Position numbers and translations under genes: made by a program
Notes under the pieces: model-generated
What the model was told of the DNA's origin: nothing
Databases searched by the model: none
Seen by the model: the letters and a program-made list of their open reading frames with translations, nothing else
NCBI GenBank assembly: GCA_009192285.1
Contig: WBVU01000009.1
Location: 1 to 64,000, forward strand
Direction of reading: 5' to 3'
DNA: 64,000 nt
Origin: Morchella semilibera
Taxonomy: Eukaryota; Ascomycota; Pezizomycetes; Pezizales; Morchellaceae
Part shown: positions 11,658-22,557 of the stretch, piece after piece
Layout of the letters: each line of letters begins with the position of its first letter
Numbering within the stretch: position 1 is the stretch's first letter

Positions 11658-14600
11658 ATGCCTCCAACCATAGGCCTTTTCTCACGGCGTAAATGCAGCG
11701 GTGATAAGTCGCTCAAAGCCACGCTCCACCCCGCGCAATCTGATCCCTACATCCACATGGGCACAACCTCCTCCACAAGCGCAGTCGACGCCATCCCTCC
11801 CCACCTCCAGCAAGCTCCACAGCCACCGCATTCTGCCCCGCTTCTAGTACCTCCTAAAAAGAAGAGCCTCCCCAAGCTCCCGCAACCCGTAGTTTCCGGA
11901 TACGCATCCGAGAGCGCCGGCCTAGTGTTTACACCCCGTCTTAACCGTGCTAAGACATCAACCTTCGATGATCCTCCTCCCTCGGCGCGGGGCAGCTCCC
12001 ACAGCAGATCAAAAACCTCACTCAACAGATCGTCAAGCACTGGTCCAGGAGGAAGCCGGAGAACTAGGTCCTTCGACCAGAGTCAGCCCATGATGGACTC
12101 TTTCCCAACCCCTCCCGGCCACCCCCAGATGGTTTACCCAGCTCCCCCGAACTCACCAGCAAATCGGAGCGCGCCCCGGAATAGGGTTCCAGTCCCGCGG
12201 CGGCCGTCGTTGTCGCAACAGCAGTTGTATTCGCCCGTGTCGCCGCTGCAAGGTTTGCAGACGGTGTACTCTCCCGTATCGCCGCTGTATCCGGTGAGTC
12301 CGCCGTTGTCACCGGAGGACGCGGCGGAGAGCCGGCAGATTACCTACAACGTTGTCGGAGTGGCAGATTGTGGGGGAACAGAGCAGCAATATTTGTCGAA
12401 GGAAGTTGAGGAGTTGAAGAAGGTTTGTCAACTTTTTATATTCCTTTACTTCTATGCGGTTGTTGACAAGGAAAAACAGGCGATATACCTCCGAGACAAC
12501 GTGATTGCGAAATATGCCGCCAACTTTGACATAGACCAGGTCATTTCGGCCCCGCCCACGCAATACGAAGTATTTTACTACCACTCATAAACTTCATATC
12601 TTACCCACTAACAACCTTCCTAGAACCAACGTGTAAACCAGATAATTTCCTGCCGAATCAACGACGTCCCTGCCCTCCGCTACGACCAAGAAAACCAACC
12701 CTTCCAGCAGCTGCATAACTCTAGTAACCCTACCCGGCAATCCAACCCAGAAGACCTCGAGAAGATTCAAAAGCTCAAACGCCTTGAGCGCGAACTCGTC
12801 GACGCCGTACAGGGGAAAGAGCGCGAGCTCGAATACTTGCGCACCCATAGTCAAAACATCCAAGAGAGGCTCTCAGCTCTCGAAAGAACTATCAACCAAA
12901 AGGATGAGGAGCTCGAGAATACCCGTCTCAAACTCCATGAGGCAAGCCGGATGCGGCAAACCCCCTCCATGGAAGGCATCTCCGAGATGGGTCTTGCTGA
13001 TATCGGGCGTAAGCTCATGGAGGAGATTCGGCGGCGCGAGCGCGCCGAAAAGAAGCTCGCTGAAACACTCACCAAGAACCGATCGGACCTCGAAACGGTG
13101 CTGATGGAGGAGGAGCGGAAACGCGGCGAGATCCGGGCGGCCGTATGGAAGGAATTCGAGCAGAACTTACAGAGTGAGGAGCGCCGGCGGGAAGAGATGC
13201 AGAAGCGGTCAAAGGAACACCTAGACCACGTTCTAGGCGAAGAGGAGAAGCGACGGGCGGAGCTCAACTGGCTATACGGCGAGAAAATCGAGAACCTTGA
13301 GCTCCTGCGGCGTAGCGAGGAGGAGGAGTACAGGCGGAACCTAGCGGCGCTACAGGACGAGAAGGCCCGGCTGGAGAAACAGGTCAAAGACAGCTCTGAA
13401 GAGTCGGAACGGAGCAGGCAGGCCGTTCGCACTCAGCGAGATGCGAACGAGGAGCTTCTTGATATGACAAAGAGGATCAATACGCGCCTGGGGGAGGAGA
13501 AGAAGAAGAATAGAGTGCTCGAAGAGAAGATAAACCAAGTCTCTGAGGACGCGCTGAATAACGTTTCCGGTGCAAACCGTGAGGTTGCAATGTTGAAGAG
13601 TGTGATTGAAGACAAGGACGCACAGATCCAATATTTTGAACGGGAGCTCACGGCGATGAAAGCGGAGAGAACCGGCATTCAGGAAGCATGGGGAGGGCTA
13701 GAAAGTGAACTTGAGGAGTCTCGAAAGGCCCTCCTGGATCGCGATGAAGTTGTAAAAGGCCTAGAAGAGGAGAAGTCTGGGGTGGTAGACAGGCTAGAGG
13801 CATACCGCAAAGAGCTGGAAGACTTCAAGAAGCAGGTCAGCACCGAGGACCAACGGGCTAAGATTCCCGAGATGCAGGATATGATCAAGGCCATGGAGTC
13901 AATGAAGGGAGATATTGAACTCTACAAGCAGGACGTGAGGGGCTACAAGAAGGACGTCAAGAAGCGCGACAACCTCATCAGGGACCTGAAACGCAGTGTT
14001 TTTGAGCTAGAATCACTTTTAGAGAGTAAAACGCTAGAAACAAAAGTTCTACAAGATGCCCTCGACGCCCGGGGAAGCTATAGAGCAGGCTCTCCAGCCT
14101 CAATGAATAGCTCTGGCATAGAGTCAAAATCGACATCTCCCTCCCTGATGAAACCGCAATGCTCAAATCCAAAATCCAAATGTACGAGAAAGAGTATCGG
14201 ACCATCTACGACCAACATGAGTCCCTCAAACGAAAGCACGAGCTGTTCAGCGCTCAGCAGTCACTCATGCTCGCAGACATGGACCGCCAACTCGCCCGCG
14301 CGCGCAAGGAGAGAGATGCAATTGAAGCGTCTGCGATCAAGCAGCTCAAGAAGATGCAACAGGGGTTCTTAATACTCTCTCAAAATGCCGTGGCCGGGCA
14401 GCTGGCGGGGGTTGGTGGCGCTGCTGCGCTAAAAAAATACCAAGAGGTCCATTACCTCCGATACCGAAGGGACCACCGCAGGAGCCGCTCCCGGTGCCGA
14501 AGAGGTCAAATACTGGGTCACGGAAAGGTGTAAACAGGACTAAGTCAGGCAGGAGACACTCTTCACTTTCAGGCATAACGCCGCCAGCCCTTGAGATAGA

Positions 14601-14778
14601 GAAGATGGAGCCCGTTCCAAAGATAGTTACACATAAATCTATGGAGAAACTAAGTCTAGCCCTAAGCCGGTCGACGACGAGGAGGAGGTCATCGAATGGT
14701 GAAATACGAATCCATTTTTTTCTTTATTTTTTGTTTTCTTATTTTCTTATTTTCTTTTTTTTATTTTGCCGGGAGTAG
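11658..14778 (+). CDS. large coiled-coil protein, proline/serine-rich N-terminus; two frameshifts
   Basis: Exons 11658-12422, 12471-12569 and 12624 onward; introns 12423-12470 (48 nt) and 12570-12623 (54 nt, branch cactaac, acceptor cctag). Residues 1 to about 240 are Ser/Pro-rich and disordered, with repeated YSPVSPL motifs. From about residue 320 there is an almost unbroken heptad-rich coiled coil of several hundred residues, full of Glu/Lys/Arg (for example REEMQKRSKEHLDHVLGEEE). The tail is basic and proline-rich (PLPPIPKGPPQEPLPVPK). A filament, tethering or septum-associated scaffold is possible, but no named family is recognised. The coding frame slips twice: at AAAA 14126-14129 and at the seven-A run 14431-14437, each as if one A were missing. 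Coding-like sequence resumes after both, so I treat it as one gene. The final few dozen residues past about 14700 are uncertain. Confidence 0.7.
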
Positions 14779-16742
14779 CGTGTTTTGGGTTGATATTTTC
14801 TTTTCTTTTCTTTTTTGTGAATAGATCTTATTCTTTTTTCCCCCTCTTCTTTAGGGTTAGTTAATATTGTGTACTCTTATATCTCCTATAATTGATCATT
14901 TTTCTTTCTGTATTTTTAGCTAGGGTTTAGAAAGGGTGTCATGGGCTTGAGGAGATCGATATGCGGCGGTAACTTTATCTACATGCATACACAGTCTCAA
15001 GATTAAAACGCCTGCTCCTGTGCATGTGTTTTCGCTGTTGGTGGCCATAGGCTTTTTTTCCGTTACTACGGTTGCTGGGTGAGATATGAGGCTGATACAA
15101 CACACGTGTGACCTCAAATCTTGCCTTGATGCTTGATGCAGGGACCCGCGTCTCTAGATACTATACACACATACGTACATGTAAGTACATGTAGGTACTT
15201 ATATAACTACATGTACATATATAAAATTTCAGGGGCCTTTGTCAATCGTTTCGCCGTATATGTAGTGCTTTTTTATATATTAGGGTCTGTCTGAGAGATG
15301 TTTCCTGGGAATCATGATGCACAAACTGGAGTTTTCAGCTTGTTCCACTTTTTTTCTTTTAAATCTGCAAGCTGTGGTCTCGAGGATTGCATGTATGTAC
15401 CTACCAAGTAGAGTACAGAAGTACGGTATTTGAAATCTATAGGTATCGATAGACTACCAACATATCAAACAGCAGGGCTGAAACTGCGCCAAGGATCATG
15501 ATCATGCCGATGCTCCAGATCCGCCAACCTGCATCTTTTCCTACTGTCAGGGACAAGGGGAGCGGGGGGTTCCAATTACTTCAAGGCCAGGATCTGGAAT
15601 ATCCTCTTGTTTTCGCTCGGCCCCTAAACTTGGCGCACATCCTATCGCTGGGACTGGAAGGATCTGGTGTACCAGCCCGGCCGGGTTCAATAATATTCCC
15701 CCTTCCCTGTGGGAAACACAATCAGTTGAGCGGCCGGCCGAACCTGGTCCATCTACTGGCGGGAGTCGACCCCGAGATCTAGCGGGTAGCTAAGGCGTCG
15801 TCCGCTCGGGATTCAGGAAACATAACCCCGAACCCGGACTAGGTAGGTTCAGCTGGATAAATGGAGCCTCATTTAATAACCTTGGACTGTGCAGGCAGGC
15901 CCCAGCTCGTTACCAGCTCAGGGTGTATACAGAATAATCTAGCCAGATTGTTATCTTGCCCCGAGCTCGAGGTTAATGATCTCTTAGTATATAGCTGGGG
16001 TACTCCAAGGCAGATTCTTGCAGTTACATAAGGCTGGGGTATTGGTTTTATGCTCTATCTGGTCTGCTCGTGCAGTTGACTACGGATGGATATTGTAGTA
16101 GCTTTCTGTGTCGCGGCTAAAGGCTGGGTGTAGAAGCTTCCATGGCACATTGGTCAATCTTAATTTCTGGTAATGTCGGTGGGTGATATGACTGGCTTGT
16201 AGGCGTTTATTATCTAATAGCTTGGCTTAGAGACGTTAATTAACGACATAGCCCTATAATCCTACGGCGAAGGACTTGGCAGAGGCTGAACATTTGGAAA
16301 AAGTTGCTAGCCTTTGGGCCAAGCCCTAGCTAGCCCTACGACCCCTCCTTTAGGCCCTCCATAGATCGATCCTTGGAGCCACAGAGGCACATCCAGAAAT
16401 TTGGCCTGTTCGACAGTCCTAGGCTACAGAGCAGTGCATCTTGCAGTATACAGGGCTCTCGACAACCCAGTAGACCCCCCCCCCCCTGGTTTGCTAGATA
16501 CATACCTGGGAAACAAGCAAGAGCCGGCATGGTTGGGTCTATAAAGCTCAGCGAGGTAAATAATAACAGAGACCCGGACTATTACTGAGAGGCACAAATG
16601 TGGGGTTAAAGGAGGGGGGCTTATAGCTTAACGACTGGCTTTGGTTCTGATACCGATGGTTAGTGAAGTGAAGCAAAGCGCCAGATTAGATGGCGTGGTG
16701 GTGGAGAAGAAGAAGTGGGGTGTAGATTTAGTTATAACTTAC

Positions 16743-16809
16743 CAGCAAGAGTTTGTAGCTGCTCGACAACTTTGATAGAGCCAGAGGCAACGGCTAGAAG
16801 GTCAATCAT
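16743..16809 (-). pseudogene. possible N-terminal exon of an NLR/ankyrin-type protein
   Basis: On the minus strand an ATG at 16807-16809 opens MIDLLAVASGSIKVVEQLQ, followed by a consensus donor (gtaagt) after 67 nt. The hydrophobic start resembles the N-terminal domain found on many fungal NACHT, ankyrin and similar proteins. The best acceptor (16647) leads to a stop after nine codons, and no downstream domain is visible. This is a weak call, probably a relic. Confidence 0.2.
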
Positions 16810-17691
16810 AGTGCTACAGGCTGGCTAGCTTGCGTGCAGTTGGGTTGGAATAGGAAACAGGCTGAGATAGCAATTATGGCGAGGAGGGCAACAACAATTA
16901 ATTGGTCTAAGTCGGATCACAAAGGCCGATGTGGATTTCACAGGGAACTAACAAAACCTTGCGAAAGGATTAAACCTTGCAAGAGCTTACCAGCGCCGGC
17001 GGGTAGGTGATAATCAAGTACTCAAGCTCGAGCCTTGCGGGCTGTCTTATAATGGGGCAGCACTCCCACTTGGTCATGGTGGCTTGTTTTTTTTTTTTCT
17101 TCACAGACGCGTCACTTGCACTTCATGAGTGTAGAGGGCACAGCATAATAATCTTTTTCTACTGGCAGGATACAATACATACAGATGCAGGTATCTTGTC
17201 TGTCACCACTTTAAAGGGCCGTATGCTGGAGGCATCATCATAGGAAATCACTCGTAGTACTGGTATGAGTGTGGATTTTACCTTTGCTACTTATTTATAT
17301 ATTTATTTATACTTCATACTGCATTACCTTTGCTACTCGTTCTATGCCGAATATATCGTCTCACCTTTAAGAAGAAAAATATATATACATAAGTACCGAT
17401 TGGCACACACACAAGCCACCAGCCAGTGCGTGCAGACAGGGGCCAATATTTGCAAGCTGGGACCGAAGTCAGTCGATATATGATACAGCTAGGACCGGTA
17501 AACAGATGTATGTACTCTACACAACTGCATTGCATTTATATCCTCTAATCTATCTTGATTGCAGTTGTAAGTAGCTCGAGATGTTTCAAACTATATATAT
17601 CAAGCTCCTATTACTTGAAATAAATTTATTGACTGAGGCCTACATGTAGTTAAGCAATAACAACAATAATCCAAAATGCACCGCACCATGA

Positions 17692-17727
17692 CTCCAAACC
17701 CATGAATAACTCCAAACCCATGAATAA
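17692..17727. repeat. 18-bp tandem duplication
   Basis: The unit ACTCCAAACCCATGAATA occurs twice in direct succession, just downstream of the DUF6594 gene's 3' end. Confidence 0.8.
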
Positions 17728-17797
17728 AGGGATATCCCTATGCAGCAGCGGCCCAAATACGCCCTAGCCTCCCAGGCTTATGATATTACCTATATAT

Positions 17798-19449
17798 CTA
17801 GAAAAACGCCCACATCGCAGCAGCTGCACCACCCATACTATAGTACCCAAAGTCAGCATCCTCCATCATACAAGGATCACATAGGGAACGGAGGGGGAGG
17901 GGGGAGATGCTCACGCCCCCAGCCGCCAACGCCAGCGGTACATCCGCAGCCCGCGAAACCCTCAAGCTGCCCGCCACGCCGACAATCCCACACGACAGCA
18001 TAGTCAAGCCCATCTTGAGCGCGGGCGAAAACTTAATCTAGGAGCCACGGTGGGGCCAGTTAGATCCATCCATACGCTTTTGATCATGATGTCGGAGATC
18101 TAGATAGGGATATATCATACCTCCGAGTTCCTGATCTTTGGCCTCCGGTACAGCCTCGCCAGGTCTTCTGGATGATCCCCCACGACTCGACCCTCCACAT
18201 CTACCAGCGGCCTCTGCTCCGCCATCCACGTTCTATACGCCTCTAGATCTCCCTCCTCCAGCGGGGTCCAGCACATCCATCATCTCCCTATACCCCTTCA
18301 AGGCCTTATCTATACGTCACATGTCAGCCCATCGATAACCAACCCTTCCACGAGTCTCAAACTGTACCAGGAAGACTTACTATACTGCTGCAGCTTAAAC
18401 GCGATCGCGCCCATGACCTGCAACCTCCTACTCCCCGTCCCCATTCCCCTCCTCGCCCTCAACCCCACGCCCCCCGCACACCCATACTCCCACGCATCCA
18501 GTCCCTCCAGTACCCCCTCCAGCTCCGCAATCTCGTCCTGCAGGTGCAGGAGCACAAGATGGTTCAGCTTTGTGAAGCGCCGATACACCTGCAGCCCCGG
18601 CGCCCCCGCCAGGCTCTCGGCCAGGAACGGATACCCCGTTGGCACCCTTACCGCCGTCGGCGACGGCGGCGGCGTCGTCGCCGAATAGTACGCCGATGGA
18701 GCATACTTCTTATTGCCGTCCTGCGGGGGGATATAGCCTGCCTCTGCCTCTGCGGCGCCCTTTGCCTTCCCCCCCCTTCCCTTTCCTGCCGCCGCTGTTG
18801 TCTCGCAGCGCTGGCAGTCGCCGCCCTCGCGCTCGGTGGGCGCCATATATGTAGCCACAGCAGCAGCTGGCGGAGGCGGCGGCGGAGTCGGCAGGGGATG
18901 TGGGTAGTGGGCCGGCGGGACATACGTGCTCCCGCAGTATGCATCCCTCATGTGTGTTGGATAGGGCAGCGGCCTTAGCACCTGTGCGGGCGGCGAGTAG
19001 CCGCCGTATGTAGGGGTGGTGCAGTATGCCTGCGCGCTGTGGTAGTCTAGCTGGTGGGACTCTAGGGGCGGCGCGGGAGGGTAGTATGGCGGCTGTAGGC
19101 TCACATATTGGGTTGTTGGGACTGGGGCGGGCGGGCGCGGGCGGGGGGTTGCGTCCTCGACGCCGGTACTACGGGTACGCTTCTTCCTGGGGGGCGCTCG
19201 GGGGGCGGAGTCAGTGGTGTGGGGGAGGGAGCTTTCGGTGGTAGTGGTGGTACTGGCGGTGGCGTTGCTCGTGCTTGGGGTGGCTTTTGTGCTGTCGTCG
19301 ACGGCCGCGGGCAGCTCTGGGAAGCGGGCCTCGTAGTCGGCGGCGGCGGATGGTGAGGCGTCGCGGGAGCGGGTACCTACCACTGCGGGCGAGGGCGGTG
19401 GGGGAGGGATTTGTGGGTTGTTCCAAGTGTCCGCGCTTGTGGAGCTCAT
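17798..19449 (-). CDS. DUF6594 family membrane protein; one frameshift
   Basis: Exons (minus) are 18381-19449, 18121-18309 and 17798-18037; introns 18310-18380 (gtaagt..tatag) and 18038-18120 (gtatga..ctcctag, branch ctaac). The first 270 residues are disordered and rich in Pro, Tyr and Ala. From about residue 272 the DUF6594 signature starts: GYPFLAESLAGAPGLQVYRR, then LQDEIAELEGVLEGLD, continuing in exon 2 with DLEAYRTWMAEQRPLVD. Exon 3 gives hydrophobic segments (TMLSCGIVGVAGSL and GGAAAAMWAFF), matching the C-terminal membrane helices of the family. Family function is unknown. Exon 2 needs removal of one base at GGG (plus 18251-18253) to join its two coding halves. A further optional intron inside exon 3 (gtgagc..tatag) is possible. 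The start is the ATG at 19447-19449. Confidence 0.75.
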
Positions 19450-22006
19450 CGTAAGACTGAGTAGGAAATAGTAAATATGAATATATATATGGATGAGCTC
19501 TAGTATTTGTATTGCTCAAGAAAATGTTTGTTGGGAGTCTGTCGGTAGTTATATAGAAGAGCCTTTAACTGATATATCAGACAGATATCGGTCGAATCTG
19601 GGTTTTTGGTTTTTTGTCCTGGTGATACGTTGGCTATATATCCTCTTATTTAATAATTATGATTCCCGCTGCAAACAGTTAGAAAAATACTAAACACTAC
19701 TGTAATAATCAGCTAAACTCACAAGTATTACAAGAAATCTGGGGGAGAGTCGACGGCGCCTGTGATCACAATAGCCAAACCCGATTGTAGCCTTGTTTTC
19801 TTCCCCCTGCTGCTCCTCCTCCTCCTCCATCCCCCCCTCCCGGCTCCCTCAGTGAATGTGCCTGTCAGCTGCTGCATCCCACCACAGCGGTATCGCCTCT
19901 CTACGGCTAAGTTTCACTCGTCTAATACTTTTGTGATTTCTGCGGCCAATCCAGTAGGGTACATACTCCAATGAAGCAGTATGAGGTATGAGGCGTGTGT
20001 GTAGGACCGTTTTTTTGCTTTTATCTTCCGAGCGATGTGGTGGAAGAAGATTGTTAGTTTCTAATCGGGCCGCTCGCTCTGCAGAGAGGCGAGGGTTAGG
20101 GTCGCTGTTGATAAGAGCGGTTACCAGGATAGGAAGTTGATTTTCCGCGTTGGGTTTGTTTGTTGTTTTTGTTACTTGTAGGTCTCTGCTCGAAATGTTA
20201 CTTATCGAGCGCTATATATATATAAGACATGGATGCGTTAGAATAGTTGTTGTTATTACGTTTCGCGGGCCAATGGGGGTCGAGAGCACTTCCGGGCGAG
20301 GCGAAAATCAATCTGGGGATCGACGTCAGATATTATTTCAAGCGGCATGGGCATTATTAGCCTTGTGGGGGGTGTTTGAAATAAGGTGCAATGGGGAGAA
20401 ACCTTCAGTGGCTGGATTGGAAATGTTGCAATGGCGAGTTCCTTGCGCAAGTATGTACGATGGTCGTTAATCGCTCATCTAGCTCATCGTCTTATCTCTC
20501 GACGCATTGGATCGTGAGGCCTAGTGTAGAAGGGGGATGGGGGGGCGAGAAAGAGAAGGAGGAGGAGAGATATCGACTATTATCTAGCTAGCTACTGAAT
20601 TCTTAGGCTTGGGTAGATAACTGCTTCGTGAACGTCGAGCTCGAATTGAATTGATAAGATCGTTAAAAGTCCTCCCTGCTGTATTAGGAGGGCAGAGGCT
20701 AAACGAGAGGATTTACTATGTACTTCAAGATATCAGATTATGAGGGTTGCGAAAGTTCAGTTCAGTTGTACCACCCGAGTCCGAATATGGAATATATTAG
20801 GACTCGATATAGGTAGTAATATGAACCCTGGGCGGTTTCAGGCACTCCATTCGTAACTGTAATTGATGGAAAGTTTATCCCGGTTTGTGAATCCGGGATT
20901 CTCAAACATGCGTTGTTGACTGTGACTCTTAATTGAAGGTGGGATGTTTCAGGGTGAATAGGTAGATATGTCGCTGGTTGAGGTTGTCGTCTGAGGGGGA
21001 CTAACGACAAGTGAGACCAGCTAGATATTACATGTATGTGCTATCATTGACAGCTCAAACCCTTCAGATACATACATGTATCCTGCAGGTCTTTATCGAG
21101 GCGGTAACGACAGACAAAGGTCCTAAGCGCCACCAGGTAGTTAGCGCATGATTCCTAGGACATGAGTGCGGCGCCCACTCACTCACTCGCAGCTCAGCCA
21201 TACACGCAAAATGCCGCGACATGTACCCCACAATCGCCGTGTGCAACTTTCAAGACACTGATCATCCGCGTCCATACATACACCTGGGCGCGCCTCCGTA
21301 TTCGACTATCACATGGCACCCCGGACTCTCCGGCCTCGTTCATGCCAGCAACGGGAGGCCTAAAGTTCCCTCAGTGATTCATCATTAAATATATATATAT
21401 AATCATCCGTGCCACATCTCTGCGCTGGCTAGCTAGCCATGTCCATTGTGGTGGGGAGATGGGAGCCTTGCTACAAAAAGGATTATTTGGGGTCATGTGA
21501 CCGTGGGGGTGGATTTGCTCCGGGTGGGGGTATCGATGTCGGGGTCATCTAATATGGAGCGTGTAGAGGTTACTCTAGGGCATGTGGAGTAAGTGCAAAA
21601 GTGCTTTTGGAGGATGAAATCGCCGTGACGAGTGATGGCTGGTGATTTTTTGTGCTGGGGTATAGGTAGGTTCTTGTTGAGCTGTGGTCTGAGTGCATGT
21701 CGCTGTAATTGCAGGTGGGTGATGTGCTTCTGTGGAGCTTATGATGAGGTGTAGTAGAGGACGAGGCCTAGTGTGATGGCATCAAGATGAGGTTTTGGGC
21801 TTGTGATACGTCTGAAAGGATACCTGGAAAAAAAGAGTATTTGAGGTTGGCCTTGGTAATTGTGTCGAAGGACAGGTTACGATATTGATGGACACCGTAA
21901 GAGATCAGCCTAGGGAGACGTAAGCACAGACGCGTAAGGGAGTTCTGATCATGGCTTATCACTCGGCTGTAAATTTCTTTTTTTCTTTTTTCAAAATTTA
22001 TTACTA
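19450..22006. other. intergenic, 2.6 kb
   Basis: Upstream of the DUF6594 gene. No supported gene. TACATGTA occurs at 21029 and 21073. Confidence 0.5.
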
Positions 22007-22156
22007 CAGTACAGTCTTGCTATAAGGATATAAAGGTGTGTTATAAGAGTTGCCTACCTCACCCAAAATAACTCCTGTCGAGACCCAGGTTACATACATG
22101 TATCCTTAGAGGCCGAATATCCTTACAGACAATATCCCCACAACGAGATTTTACTG
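22007..22156. mobile_element. pogo/Fot1-like MITE, 150 bp
   Basis: The left end CAGTACAGTCTTGCTATAAG and the inverted right end CAGTAAAATCTCGTTGTGGG follow the CAGT(A)nnnTCTCGTTATA pattern known for terminal repeats of pogo/Fot1 elements. TA borders both ends (22005-22006 and 22157-22158). At 150 bp there is no room for a transposase, so it is a non-autonomous copy. Confidence 0.7.
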
Positions 22157-22254
22157 TAGGATCTCAAGTAACGATATAATCTACTATTGATTCTATGACA
22201 GACCCTCTGTTACCATAGGAATATAGGGAGATGACTATATACGCTTGTAGCATA

Positions 22255-22557
22255 TCACTTATTTCCCGGTCGAGCTGCAATATTCTCATTAAACAATTCC
22301 TGTGCATCCCCGATCATTTCCTCCAGCCCCTGAATGAGGCTATCTCTCCTTTACTGATTCGCCTCGTACTCCTCAACGCTAAGAACAACCACCTGTTCCC
22401 CGTGATCGGATGTCGCAATACCCACTGCGCCCAAGGCGTTGGAGTAAATTATGGTGAGTCCGTCATATCTGGCGAAGAAGACCCCACTAGCATCTTTCCA
22501 GACTGCGATCTTCATTTTAAGGGGCATGAGAGGGGCCGATATGAATGAGAACACTGC
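22255..22557 (-). pseudogene. small coding relic with in-frame stop, unknown family
   Basis: On the minus strand, coding-like sequence starts after a plausible acceptor (tttgcag ending at 22558) and includes KIAVWKDASGVFFARYDG and HGEQVVVLSVEEYEANQ. It meets TAA at 22351-22353. The same frame then continues with SLIQGLEEMIGDAQELFNEN to a TGA at 22255-22257. The two halves together give about 100 residues with convincing amino acid composition. I do not recognise the family. It lies about 100 bp from the pogo-like MITE. A real short gene with an unseen 5' exon, ending at the first stop, is the alternative. Confidence 0.35.

Larger units (their letters stand above)
14779..17797. other. intergenic, 3 kb
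   Basis: No complete gene. It contains TACATGTA at 15176, 15186, 15208 and 17641, T-rich stretches after the coiled-coil gene, a 12-base C run near 16477, a possible broken N-terminal exon at 16743-16809 and an 18-bp tandem duplication near 17692. Confidence 0.5.

Noticed and set aside
12423-12470. Reading the 48-nt stretch in the coiled-coil gene as coding
   Set aside because: It is in frame and lacks stops but encodes a phenylalanine/tyrosine-rich piece unlike its surroundings and has GT..AG ends with a branch-like gttgac; an intron is more likely, though not certain.
18648-18944. Arg-rich frames opposite and within the DUF6594 gene
   Set aside because: Shadow frames of GC-rich proline codons.
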